Assembly: GCF_900446255.1 (NCBI RefSeq)
Contig: NZ_UIGI01000001.1
Location: 3,622,763 to 3,686,762 of the forward strand
Reading direction: 5' to 3'
Length of the DNA: 64,000 nt
From: Buttiauxella agrestis
Lineage (GTDB): Bacteria; Pseudomonadota; Gammaproteobacteria; Enterobacterales; Enterobacteriaceae
A program made the position numbers and the translations under genes. Below the pieces are notes generated by a model that was given only the letters and a program-made list of their open reading frames with translations, was not told where the DNA came from and made no database searches. This document shows positions 7,944 to 16,372 of the stretch, piece after piece (within the stretch, counting starts at the first letter, position 1; each line of letters begins with the position of its first letter).

Positions 7944-9245
7944 ATGAAAATTACCGTTGTTGGTGGGGGAAGCAGTTACACCCCGGAATTGATTGAAGGT
8001 TTGATTGAGCGCCACGCTTCACTGCCAATGGCGGAACTGGCACTGGTGGATGTCGAAGCCGGTCGCCAGAAAGTTGATATTATCGCCGCCCTCGCCCGCC
8101 GCATGCTCGATCGCAATGGCCTGGAAGCGGTAAAAGTCTCGGTGCATTTTGATGCCGACGAGGCGATAAAAGGCTCCAGTTTTGTCTTAACGCAATTGCG
8201 CGTCGGGCAACTTCCCGCGCGCGCCGCCGATGAACGTCTCGGTTTAAGCCACAAGCTGCTCGGTCAGGAAACCACGGGTGTGGGCGGTTTTGCCAAAGCG
8301 CTGCGCACCATTCCGGTGATGATGGATATTGCGAAACGCGTGGAGCGCCTGGCTCCCGACGCATGGATTATCAACTTCACCAATCCGGCTGGCATTGTGA
8401 CTGAAGCGGTTTCGCGCTACAGCAAGGCCAAGATTATCGGCCTGTGTAATGTGCCCGTCACCATGCATCACATGATTGCCGATATGCTGAAACTGCCTCA
8501 TGACAAAGTTTCGCTACGTTTTGCGGGCCTGAATCATATGGTTTGGGTACATAAAGTGCTGGCCGACGGACGCGATGCCACCGACGAAGTGATCGAAATG
8601 CTGTGCGACGGCGAGCAGCTTTCCATGAACAACATTAAAGCGATTCCGTGGCCTGCGGATTTGCTGCGCGCCCTGCGTGCGATTCCCTGCCCCTATCACC
8701 GCTATTTCTGGCAAACCCGCACCATGCTCGAAGACGAACTGGCAGACGCAGACACCAAAGGCACGCGTGCTGAGCTGGTGATGAAGGTGGAAGAGTCGCT
8801 GTTTAAGCTGTACGCCGACCCGAATCTGGATAAAAAGCCAGCAGAACTCAGCCAGCGCGGCGGATCGTTCTATTCCGAAGTCGCGGTGCAATTGATCAAT
8901 GCGCTACACAACAATCTCGGCGTTGAAATGGTGGTCAACACCGCCAATAACGGGGCGATTCAGGGCTTGCCGGACGATGCAGTCATCGAAACCAATTGCC
9001 TGATTGATGCCCTGGGCGCGCATCCGCTGGCCTTTGGCAAATTGCCGCTGCTGATGAATGGCCTGACACAACAAGTGAAAGATTTTGAACGCCTGACCAT
9101 AGAAGCCGCGGTTCACGGCGATAAGCAAAAAGCGTTGCTGGCGTTGGTGGCAAACCCGCTGGTGGCTGATGTCAATCTGGCTCAAACGTTGGTCGAAGAA
9201 GTATTAAGCATTAACAAAGCGTGGTTACCGCAGTTCAATCAGTAA
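7944..9245 (+). CDS. 6-phospho-beta-glucosidase, glycoside hydrolase family 4
   Basis: A 433-residue NAD+- and Mn2+-dependent GH4 enzyme that cleaves phosphorylated beta-glucosides such as cellobiose-6-phosphate by a redox mechanism. The Rossmann motif is near the N-terminus ([13 protein letters not shown]). The metal ligands are C168 in [11 protein letters not shown] and H198 in [16 protein letters not shown] is the family's NAD/substrate block. It resembles ChbF/CelF/LicH proteins. It lies 17 bp after the IIB gene with GGAG before the ATG, so PTS uptake and intracellular hydrolysis are made together. Confidence 0.92.
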   Translation: MKITVVGGGSSYTPELIEGLIERHASLPMAELALVDVEAGRQKVDIIAALARRMLDRNGLEAVKVSVHFDADEAIKGSSFVLTQLRVGQLPARAADERLGLSHKLLGQETTGVGGFAKALRTIPVMMDIAKRVERLAPDAWIINFTNPAGIVTEAVSRYSKAKIIGLCNVPVTMHHMIADMLKLPHDKVSLRFAGLNHMVWVHKVLADGRDATDEVIEMLCDGEQLSMNNIKAIPWPADLLRALRAIPCPYHRYFWQTRTMLEDELADADTKGTRAELVMKVEESLFKLYADPNLDKKPAELSQRGGSFYSEVAVQLINALHNNLGVEMVVNTANNGAIQGLPDDAVIETNCLIDALGAHPLAFGKLPLLMNGLTQQVKDFERLTIEAAVHGDKQKALLALVANPLVADVNLAQTLVEEVLSINKAWLPQFNQ

Positions 9246-9303
9246 TGGCTTTTCACCAAATATAAAAACAATACCCGGCGCTAAATCCTGCGCCGGAAAG
9301 GGG

Positions 9304-10674
9304 GTGTCTGTGTCTGTGAGTAAATCTATTATCGAAAAATACGTGCTGCCAACCGCGCTTAAAATCGCCGGGCAAAAGCATGTTCTGTCGGTGCGTGACG
9401 GTATCATTCTGAATATGCCGTTTATGCTTATCGGCTCGTTTTTCCTGATTTTTGCCTATCTTCCGGTGCCTGGATACGGGCAGATGATGACCAACCTGTT
9501 CGGCCCTACGTGGCAGGAAAAGGTGCTCTACCCGGTTAAAGCGACCTACGACATCATGGCGCTTATCTCCGCCTTTGGTATCGCGTATCGCCTGGCAGAA
9601 AAATATCGCACTATCGACCCGCTAACGGCAGGCGCGGTGTCGCTGGTGGCGTTTGTGATGACCATTCCGCAGCATATTATGTTTACTCCGGCTGCGGGTG
9701 GCGCGGCGCAACTGGTGAAAGGCGTGATGCCTATGGGCCAGATTGGCAGCCAGGGGCTGTTCGTCGCGATTATTATCGCCCTGCTCTCCACCGAAATTTA
9801 TCGTTTTATTCACAACCGCAATCTGGTTATCCGTATGCCGGAAGGCGTGCCGCCTGCGGTGGCAAAATCATTCCTGGCACTGATTCCTGGCTTCTGCGTT
9901 TTGGCGGTGGTTCTGGCGCTGCGCCTGTTGGTTGAAGCCACCCCGTTTGGCGACATCAACACCATGATTACCGATCTGGTTGGCATTCCGATGAGCCATG
10001 TTGGCGGCTCCTTGCCAGGCATGATTATCTCGGTATTGCTGATTGGGATTTTGTGGATGCTGGGCCTGCACGGCGACACTATCGTGCTGGTGTTTATCCG
10101 TCCGGTCTGGTTGAGCAATATGTCTGAAAACCTGGAAGCGTTCCAGAATGGCCTGCCGATTCCGCACATTATCACCCAGCAATTTTACGACTTGTGGATT
10201 GCCCCTGGCGGCACCGGCGCGTTGTTAGGTCTGGTGATATTTATGCTTATCCGCAGCCGCAGTGCGCAGATGAAACAGCTCGGTAAAATCGCCGCTCCAG
10301 GCAGCCTGTTTAACATCAGCGAACCGATGGTGTTCGGTATTCCAATCGTCATGAACCCGTATCTGGTGGTGCCGTTTATTCTGACGCCAGTGGTATTGGT
10401 GATTGTTTCTTACATCGCGATGACCACTGGACTGGTGGCAAAACCTGCGGGGATCGCCCTGCCGTTTACCACGCCAATTGTGGTCAGCGGATACCTTGCA
10501 ACCGGCGGGCATATTTCAGGTTCGATACTGCAAATTGTGAACCTCGGGATTTCGCTGGTGATGTATTACCCGTTCTTCCGCATCTGGGATAACCTGAAAT
10601 ACCGCGAAGAGCAGGCGAGTAAATCACAGAAAGAAGCGGCGGTTACGCCGGTTACTGAGCAGATTACTTCTTAG
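9304..10674 (+). CDS. PTS lactose/cellobiose-family EIIC permease
   Basis: A 456-residue membrane component of the cellobiose/chitobiose/lichenan PTS family with about ten hydrophobic segments. The family blocks RDGIILNMPFMLIGSFF, LGLHGDTIVL and NISEPMVFGIPIVMNP are present; the last contains the conserved glutamate and asparagine of the sugar site. Three in-frame GTG codons (9304, 9310, 9316) follow the purine-rich stretch AAAGGGG; 9310 has the best spacing, while 9304 is the longest reading. It completes the IIB-GH4-IIC operon, which is followed by a strong hairpin. Confidence 0.9.
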   Translation: MSVSVSKSIIEKYVLPTALKIAGQKHVLSVRDGIILNMPFMLIGSFFLIFAYLPVPGYGQMMTNLFGPTWQEKVLYPVKATYDIMALISAFGIAYRLAEKYRTIDPLTAGAVSLVAFVMTIPQHIMFTPAAGGAAQLVKGVMPMGQIGSQGLFVAIIIALLSTEIYRFIHNRNLVIRMPEGVPPAVAKSFLALIPGFCVLAVVLALRLLVEATPFGDINTMITDLVGIPMSHVGGSLPGMIISVLLIGILWMLGLHGDTIVLVFIRPVWLSNMSENLEAFQNGLPIPHIITQQFYDLWIAPGGTGALLGLVIFMLIRSRSAQMKQLGKIAAPGSLFNISEPMVFGIPIVMNPYLVVPFILTPVVLVIVSYIAMTTGLVAKPAGIALPFTTPIVVSGYLATGGHISGSILQIVNLGISLVMYYPFFRIWDNLKYREEQASKSQKEAAVTPVTEQITS

Positions 10675-10687
10675 TAAATTGATCAAT

Positions 10688-10720
10688 CGCCGGATAAGAA
10701 ATCACAACTTTTATCCGGCG
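10688..10720 (+). terminator. hairpin after EIIC gene
   Basis: Perfect 10-bp stem CGCCGGATAA / TTATCCGGCG with a 13-nt loop, located just after the EIIC stop and before the convergent antitoxin gene. CGGATAA is also a REP-like core, so it may be a REP unit acting as terminator for both strands. Confidence 0.65.
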
Positions 10721-10726
10721 AGAGAT

Positions 10727-11086
10727 TTAAGCCACCGCGTCATCTGAATTAAATTCGATGTGGATCCGCTCATAGGGCAGCGAAATTTTCTCTCCACTTT
10801 TATAAATCACCCCACCACTCAGCAACGCCTGAACATCGTTATAAACGCCGCGAAAATCACGATTCACCACACGCGCTAACTCTCGAATCGAAACAGGTTC
10901 AGCCCCTTCCATGTTTTTAATTATTTGCCAACGATTTGGTGCGAGCATGGTTTTTGCGAGTTGTTCGACGGTAGGAAATATCAGTTCCGCACTGACAATG
11001 CTCCCGGACATTGCCCGCGCAGCCTCTATTTTTGCCAACTGAAAGGCCTCATTTATTGTCATCACCCGAACGGTTAACGTTCTCAT
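10727..11086 (-). CDS. putative DNA-binding antitoxin, HVO_A0114 family (winged helix)
   Basis: A 119-residue protein with a MarR-like winged helix at about residues 50-105: NRWQIIKNMEGAEPVSIRE, then LARVVNRDFRGVYNDVQALL as recognition region and GGVIYKSG as the wing. This matches the HVO_A0114 putative DNA-binding family, commonly found beside TumE/DUF6516-type proteins. It starts 2 nt after the stop of the upstream partner, with AGGAGG upstream of the ATG. As antitoxin it would neutralise the partner and repress the pair. The family assignment is from memory and the function is inferred from the pairing. Confidence 0.75.
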   Translation of the reverse strand: MRTLTVRVMTINEAFQLAKIEAARAMSGSIVSAELIFPTVEQLAKTMLAPNRWQIIKNMEGAEPVSIRELARVVNRDFRGVYNDVQALLSGGVIYKSGEKISLPYERIHIEFNSDDAVA

Positions 11087-11088
11087 TT

Positions 11089-11370
11089 TTACCTCCTCAG
11101 AAGGTTAATTTCAGCCTGAAAACTGTCGATAAGATTTTCAATGGTAGTAAAAGTCACCGGAAATTCTTGTCCGCTGAAATGCTTGTGGTCGCCTTTGCCC
11201 CGCTCGTTGTCGTAACGCAAAACGCACTCATCGTTAACGATGTAAGCCAAACTGTATTTGTACTGATGAGCGCTGCCTAATATCGAGGGGTCGACCAACA
11301 GTATCCGCAGCATGGCAAAAGCATTTTCAGCAATATGTATCCTTAAATGCAGCAATTCAGTTGCTGGCAT
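11089..11370 (-). CDS. TumE-like (DUF6516) putative toxin
   Basis: A 93-residue protein of the kind usually annotated toxin-antitoxin system TumE family. Visible is HQYKYSLAYIVNDECVLRYDNERGKGDHKH, with the YDN..GKGDHKH segment conserved in the family. The frame extends to an ATG at 11397, but the ATG at 11370 has AAGGA about 8 nt upstream and gives the usual length. The toxin gene comes first and the winged-helix partner second, the reverse of classical antitoxin-first operons. No biochemical activity can be read from the sequence. Confidence 0.7.
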   Translation of the reverse strand: MPATELLHLRIHIAENAFAMLRILLVDPSILGSAHQYKYSLAYIVNDECVLRYDNERGKGDHKHFSGQEFPVTFTTIENLIDSFQAEINLLRR

Positions 11371-11470
11371 ACTTCTGTCCTTAGCGATGTAAACCATAAC
11401 ATCAATCTTTGAGTGATGAAAAGGATTACATCATAGGGCAGGATTTATTTTGTACGACGCTGCTGTAGCA

Positions 11471-13066
11471 CTAATGCGAGGAGGGTTCCTGATTTTTGCT
11501 TAATATTGCCATCGCCATCGCCTCCCCCATTTCTGCGGATACCGTCAGCCCCTGAACGAAAGGCTTGTCGTGCATTAGATAAGGCAACGCGCCAAACGCT
11601 ATGCGCCCCCGCACACTGGCAGGTTCCAGTAACGTGTAGTCATCCCCGACCTCAGGAATATCATCGCCAGTGGTTTCGAGTTGCTTACGCAGCGAGGGAA
11701 ACGCCAGGTCTTTGGTTTTTAATGCTTTCTGCCCGCGCGCGTCGATAAAAACGTCAAACTCATACACATTTTCATCGGTCGAAATCACCGTCTGGCGCTC
11801 TTGAATGTCCAGCTTATAATCCTGCCCGAGGGCGAGAATGCTGATAATCCCGGCTTCGCGCAATGCCAGTAATCGGCGAATAGATTGCGAGGGGATCGCC
11901 GCATAATTATCGATAAACACGCGCGCCAGCCCGGCATTAAACCTTTCGCTGTCCTGCTCAGTAAGATGCGGCACAATTTCCTGAACGGCTTCGTGCAAAC
12001 GCAGGATGGCGTACCGCCAGGGCACGGTCTTGCGGTCGCGTTTGTTGCGTTCAACTTCTTGCAGGTTGGACTCCGCCCAGCGAAACGGGCCGTTCTCATG
12101 GCGATCGGCAAACCAGGCCTCGGTAAAACTATCCGCATCGAGCGTTTCCAGCGAAATATGCGCACTCCAGGCCGGGTCGGCGTGTTCAATTTCCTTCTTC
12201 ACCAACTCAAAAACCCGGTCGAGCAGGCCATTTTCGCCGTTGGCAATCTCTTGTTTAATCGCCTGTTCAGTCACAATAGTCAGCGGTTCATAAGGAATCG
12301 GGCAGTAGAAATCAGCCTCCGGCAGAATGCCCGAGCGCGACATCAATACAATCTTAAGCCCCTCGCATCCCTGGTCTGGCCTGAATTCAATCTGTTCGCC
12401 GTCGGTTTCGATGAAATCACCATGCTGAATCACCACCGCCATTGCCGCATCAATGCCGCTAAGGGAGGTACCCATAATGCCCACTTTGCACGCCGGGATT
12501 TTGGCTTCCATCAGCCCGGACCACGGACTGGGGAAGAAAGTACGCACCGTCGGGTCTTCTTCAGGCCAGACGTGGCCAGTGGCAATCACGGCATGTTCAA
12601 AGAGTGCTGATTCGGGGCTGTTTTGCGCCCAAATTCTGACGCCATCTGCCATCACTTTCAGATCTGTGACCTGGCAAGACTCATGCACCTGGATATCAAA
12701 ACCCTGCTTTCTGGCTTGCTCGACCAACTGCAAAAACTGGTCGCGGAAATATTCCCCCAGCAAAATACGCGGCAGAAATTGCCGGATATGCAGGGAGGAA
12801 TGCTCCACGCCATATCGAGCCAGATAGCTTTCACTTCGGCTTCTGAGCCAGTCAATGTAGGTCGAAAAAATGGGCGGGATTTCGATACTGGCGATATTAG
12901 CCAGCATCATTCGCGAGTTCTCTTCGTCGCTGTAAGGCATGCCCACACCTGCTTCGCGGGCCTGTTCGTAGACAGCAATAGACAGCGGTTCGTTATGTTT
13001 AAGAAGGGAGTAAAAGGTATAAATCCCCGTTGGCCCTGCACCGATAATGGCAACCTTTCTCATCAA
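11471..13066 (-). CDS. ydhS: FAD/NAD(P)-binding oxidoreductase YdhS
   Basis: A 531-residue flavoprotein closely resembling E. coli YdhS (534 residues), whose substrate is unknown. The FAD dinucleotide-binding motif is GAGPTG at residues 9-14; a second nucleotide-binding loop follows at VGIMGTSLSGIDAAM; an ATG-type motif is in HAVIATGHVW. GVGMPYSDEENSRMMLANIASIEIPP fits a YdhS/HcaD-like FAD-NAD(P) binding domain family. Met1 and Met2 are both possible starts. It appears to be a single-gene unit between the TA pair and an acetyltransferase gene on the same strand 37 bp upstream. Confidence 0.9.
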   Translation of the reverse strand: MMRKVAIIGAGPTGIYTFYSLLKHNEPLSIAVYEQAREAGVGMPYSDEENSRMMLANIASIEIPPIFSTYIDWLRSRSESYLARYGVEHSSLHIRQFLPRILLGEYFRDQFLQLVEQARKQGFDIQVHESCQVTDLKVMADGVRIWAQNSPESALFEHAVIATGHVWPEEDPTVRTFFPSPWSGLMEAKIPACKVGIMGTSLSGIDAAMAVVIQHGDFIETDGEQIEFRPDQGCEGLKIVLMSRSGILPEADFYCPIPYEPLTIVTEQAIKQEIANGENGLLDRVFELVKKEIEHADPAWSAHISLETLDADSFTEAWFADRHENGPFRWAESNLQEVERNKRDRKTVPWRYAILRLHEAVQEIVPHLTEQDSERFNAGLARVFIDNYAAIPSQSIRRLLALREAGIISILALGQDYKLDIQERQTVISTDENVYEFDVFIDARGQKALKTKDLAFPSLRKQLETTGDDIPEVGDDYTLLEPASVRGRIAFGALPYLMHDKPFVQGLTVSAEMGEAMAMAILSKNQEPSSH

Positions 13067-13103
13067 GCCTCACCCTTTTATCCCACAAATTCCTACTTTG
13101 AGA

Positions 13104-13694
13104 TTAGGTTGACTCGATGATTTCTGGCAACTTATCGGCGACACAAAGTCGTTTTACCTGGCATGGATTCCCTGCCGCGATGACGCCCGCGGGAACATCA
13201 TGCTTCACCACGCTGCCCGCACCAATCGTTGAGCCATCGCCAATGGTCACGCCGGGCAAAATAATGCAGCCCCCGCCAATCCAGACATCATTCCCAATCG
13301 TGACCGGTCGGGCGCTGCCGATATGTCGATTGCGGGTTTCAGGGTCAAGTGGATGCTGCGCGGTATAAACCTGAACATCCGGGCCAATAAAGACGTTATT
13401 ACCAATGCTGACGCGCGCGCAGTCGAGTAAGACAAAATTGAAATTGATAAACACGTTATTGCCGATATGCGTGTTGCATCCGTAATCAATGCGCATCCCT
13501 TTTTCGAAATGCACGTTTTCGCCGACACGGCCAAATATCGTGCGTACCAGGCGATCTTTTTCCGTTACGTCGCGAGCGCTCAATGCATTGAATTCATCCA
13601 CGTTATCGCGGGTGCGGTGGCGAATTTCAATTAATTCCGGGTCATTAATGTTATAGCTTTCACCGCTGACCATGTTGTTAAATGCGCGCATCAA
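13104..13694 (-). CDS. sugar O-acetyltransferase (maltose/galactoside acetyltransferase type)
   Basis: A 196-residue left-handed beta-helix acetyltransferase that uses acetyl-CoA to O-acetylate sugars. Hexapeptide repeats are visible (IGNNVFIGPDVQVY, VTIGNDVWIGGGCIILPGVTIGDGSTIGAGSVV). The catalytic histidine is H114 in TAQHPLDPETRN, as in LacA/Maa; ending in AGNPCQVKR is typical. Family proteins include Maa, LacA and NodL, and the acceptor sugar cannot be decided here. Tandem Met residues give starts at 13694 or 13691; GAGG lies upstream. Confidence 0.9.
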   Translation of the reverse strand: MMRAFNNMVSGESYNINDPELIEIRHRTRDNVDEFNALSARDVTEKDRLVRTIFGRVGENVHFEKGMRIDYGCNTHIGNNVFINFNFVLLDCARVSIGNNVFIGPDVQVYTAQHPLDPETRNRHIGSARPVTIGNDVWIGGGCIILPGVTIGDGSTIGAGSVVKHDVPAGVIAAGNPCQVKRLCVADKLPEIIEST

Positions 13695-13819
13695 AAATTC
13701 CTCACAGGTTAGTGAGGTTGTTAAATCACATTTAGAGAAATAATGAAATTACCGCGCCCGATAAATGACGTTGTCAGCACAAACGTCAATATATTCAGTT
13801 GGTTCGCACCGGGAAAATA

Positions 13820-14245
13820 TTAATTTATTTTGCCAACCTGTTTACGAATATGGTGCTGTAACACCGCCAGCATACTCGCCCCGGATAAACCAATCATCAG
13901 CGCACCGTTTACGGCTTCGAGCGGGCCAAGCAGTTTCCATTTCGCGCTCATCACGATATCGCCGTAACCCAGCGTGGCAAAGTTAACGCCCGAGTGATAA
14001 ACCGCCTCTTGCAGATTAGAAAATTCACCCAGCCACAGGAACAATATTCCCCAGAGCATGATTTGCAGCAGATTGCCCATCAACACGATAATGATAATTC
14101 CGAAGAGCGCCAATACCCCCACCAGCATGCCTTCGCGCTGGTGAAAGTGTTTGATATAAAAACGAATACACCAAACTGACACCAACGATTGCAGCAGCAT
14201 ATTGCACAGAATGACCGGCATTCCCGTGAGCAAAACCAGTAACAT
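13820..14245 (-). CDS. two-TM potassium-channel-like protein (Ion_trans_2)
   Basis: A 141-residue membrane protein with the potassium selectivity filter TLGYGD at residues 91-96 inside VYHSGVNFATLGYGDIVMS. Hydrophobic segments lie at about 1-25, 40-75 and 108-128, giving a minimal pore module. The frame opens back to 14416, but the ATG at 14245 has GGAGAA upstream and starts 1 nt after the DUF2955 stop, so that start was chosen. It is the last gene of a five-gene efflux operon, an unusual partner for HlyD/outer-membrane-factor genes; it may set membrane potential or be a passenger. Confidence 0.8.
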   Translation of the reverse strand: MLLVLLTGMPVILCNMLLQSLVSVWCIRFYIKHFHQREGMLVGVLALFGIIIIVLMGNLLQIMLWGILFLWLGEFSNLQEAVYHSGVNFATLGYGDIVMSAKWKLLGPLEAVNGALMIGLSGASMLAVLQHHIRKQVGKIN

Positions 14246-14246
14246 T

Positions 14247-15269
14247 TTATTCTCCAGACCAGGTTTCGACGGCTGGACGACCACTCCGGTGCCAGCGTTC
14301 AAGAACCACCACACACGCCCAACCGTAGAGGGCAACCGCAATGTATAAAGAGCAACGCATCGCCGACGCCAGCCAGACATCCTTGCCCGAAGCGCTATCC
14401 TGAATGGCGGGGCCAAACAGAATCAGGCAGGTAATCCAGGCGTTACTCCAGAAAGAAGGTGTAAATCGACTGATAACCAGTCGCACCAGGCGCCGCGCCA
14501 CCCACAGAGTCATCAGCGCCGTCAGTAATACCAGCATTAATAGCGAAGGCCAGATACTCAGCGCCAGCCAGAGCACCGCCGCGAGTAACGCGCCCATCAC
14601 CGTCGAAAATACTAATTCTCGCCCGACTTGTTTTGCCACCAGCGTGTTGGCCTGTTGAGCCAGCATCACGGTTTTCATCACCGCCGGGATATAAAACGCC
14701 GGGTTACTGAGTGCCAGCAGCCACACCGGCAGCACAATAACCACCGCGCGCAGGGCTAACCTGTGCGGCGACTCAGGCGCAAGAGCCACTTTCGCGCCCC
14801 CGGCAGGCGTGGCTTGCGGCGGGAATAACACCAGTGCCAGGCGATTAACGACGGAGCCGATAATAATTCCCAGCCCCATCATTTGGGCGATGCCTATCGC
14901 CAGCGACTGCTCGATAAGCCCGGCAATCGGAATAATGGTCACGGCGACAATCAAAAGCATGGCCTGAGTGGACTTCCCACGCAGCCCCATCAGCATCAGC
15001 CAATAGAGCAGCAGCGCCGTAAACAACATTGCGGGTAACGGGTAATGAGTCAGCAGCGGCACCATCAATACCCCGCCAATCATGGTCGCCATCAGCATTA
15101 AGCCGACGACCACCCCTTTTTTAATGGGTAACGGTTTGCCCTGGCAAAGCACAATCCACGCCATGATGCAGCCCAGATGAGGCATGGGCAGAGCGAGGCC
15201 GTAACACGCAAACGTGGTGACGCCGATGCCAAACCCAATTCTCAGTACCGCACGGTCTGCGTTATGCAT
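14247..15269 (-). CDS. DUF2955 / FUSC-like inner membrane protein
   Basis: A 340-residue protein with two sets of hydrophobic segments (about 10-150 and 170-320), typical of the DUF2955 branch of the FUSC/aromatic-acid-exporter-like superfamily (AaeB relatives). LRIGFGIGVTTFACYGLALPMPHLGCIMAW and AVMKTVMLAQQANTLVAKQVGRELVFSTVMG contain recognisable family patches. It follows the HlyD gene by 8 bp. It is probably the inner-membrane component working with that adaptor to export a small molecule across both membranes; the substrate is unknown. Confidence 0.82.
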   Translation of the reverse strand: MHNADRAVLRIGFGIGVTTFACYGLALPMPHLGCIMAWIVLCQGKPLPIKKGVVVGLMLMATMIGGVLMVPLLTHYPLPAMLFTALLLYWLMLMGLRGKSTQAMLLIVAVTIIPIAGLIEQSLAIGIAQMMGLGIIIGSVVNRLALVLFPPQATPAGGAKVALAPESPHRLALRAVVIVLPVWLLALSNPAFYIPAVMKTVMLAQQANTLVAKQVGRELVFSTVMGALLAAVLWLALSIWPSLLMLVLLTALMTLWVARRLVRLVISRFTPSFWSNAWITCLILFGPAIQDSASGKDVWLASAMRCSLYIAVALYGWACVVVLERWHRSGRPAVETWSGE

Positions 15270-15277
15270 GGCTCACC

Positions 15278-16372
15278 TCAGTAGATATACGAGAACCAGC
15301 TCATTAACCGTATGTAAATGCTACCGAAGAAGCTCATCAAACCGCCGCCGTTGGCGTAAACCAGCACATCAGCCTGTCCGCCGACGCGTAGATTTTTGAC
15401 CGGAGGGAAATCGTCTTTCACAAAGGCAATCTTGACCGGGAAACGCTGGGCCTGACGCAGCCAGTCGCGGTTATTATCCACCGTCGGCAAAACGCCTGCG
15501 GGCTGGCCGGGAGCCGTACTCACGCCATAGCCGATACTGCGCACCTGCCCTTTGAAAATGTGACCAGGCAGGCTGTCGAGCAAAATCGCCACTTCATCAC
15601 CGGCATTAATATTGCCGATGTTATTCTCCGTCATATCCGCGCTAATCCAGACATCGCTCATCGCAACCAGCGTCATCACTGGCGCTCCCGCCCCGAGGAA
15701 CTGGCCGATATCGGTGTTTAAATCCGTGACCAGGCCGCGGTTGGTCGCCACCACGAGGGTATTTTTGCGGTCGAGTTCCGCTTTATGTACCGCAGAACGC
15801 GCACTCAGCAACTGCGAGTTATTGTCCCCGGCAACGCCCGCCGCTTCGGTCGCCCGACGCACATCGGCCGCTGCCGCCGCCATTTGGCTGCGTGCGGTTT
15901 CGCGTGTCGCTTGCGCCACCTCGAGGCGACGAACGGAAATGGTGCCGGGATCTTCACGATACAAACGCTCCTGGCGTTCAGCATCTTTCGCGGCGTTTTG
16001 GTAGGCGGCAGTGGCGGCCTGTAACCCGGCTTTAGACGCAGTAATGGTTTCTTTATTCGCGTTGACGGAACTGAGCACCGTTTCATAATCCGACCGCGCT
16101 TTTGCCAGCGCGATGTCGTACGGCTCCGGGTCGAGTTCAAACAGCGGGTCGCCCGGGGCGACTTCCTGATTATCAACCACATAAACCTTCTGAATTTGCC
16201 CCGCCACTTCAGCAGAAATCGGGATGACAAACGCCTGGACTCTGGCCTGCGAAGTGTAGGGCGTGAGCCGGTCCGCCGCTAAATACCAGCAGAACAACAC
16301 CACAATCGCCACCAGCAGAGTGATCACGCCACGACGGCTCGCTTGCCCTGCCGGGGATGAGGATTCGGTCAT
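15278..16372 (-). CDS. HlyD/EmrA-family membrane fusion protein
   Basis: A 364-residue periplasmic adaptor. One N-terminal membrane segment (GVITLLVAIVVLFCWYLAA) is followed by a lipoyl half (VVDNQEVAPGDPLFELD), a coiled-coil hairpin at about 90-190 rich in Ala/Arg/Glu, the second lipoyl half (RGLVTDLNTDIGQFLGAGAP) and a beta-barrel (INAGDEVAILLDSLPGH). The order is that of EmrA/AaeA proteins. Its start overlaps the stop of the outer-membrane factor gene by 4 bp. It should bridge the DUF2955 permease to that outer-membrane channel. Confidence 0.9.
   Translation of the reverse strand: MTESSSPAGQASRRGVITLLVAIVVLFCWYLAADRLTPYTSQARVQAFVIPISAEVAGQIQKVYVVDNQEVAPGDPLFELDPEPYDIALAKARSDYETVLSSVNANKETITASKAGLQAATAAYQNAAKDAERQERLYREDPGTISVRRLEVAQATRETARSQMAAAAADVRRATEAAGVAGDNNSQLLSARSAVHKAELDRKNTLVVATNRGLVTDLNTDIGQFLGAGAPVMTLVAMSDVWISADMTENNIGNINAGDEVAILLDSLPGHIFKGQVRSIGYGVSTAPGQPAGVLPTVDNNRDWLRQAQRFPVKIAFVKDDFPPVKNLRVGGQADVLVYANGGGLMSFFGSIYIRLMSWFSYIY

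Noticed and set aside
14246-14416. 57-residue N-terminal extension of the channel-like protein
   Set aside because: It overlaps the DUF2955 coding region in another frame; GGAGAA precedes the ATG at 14245.
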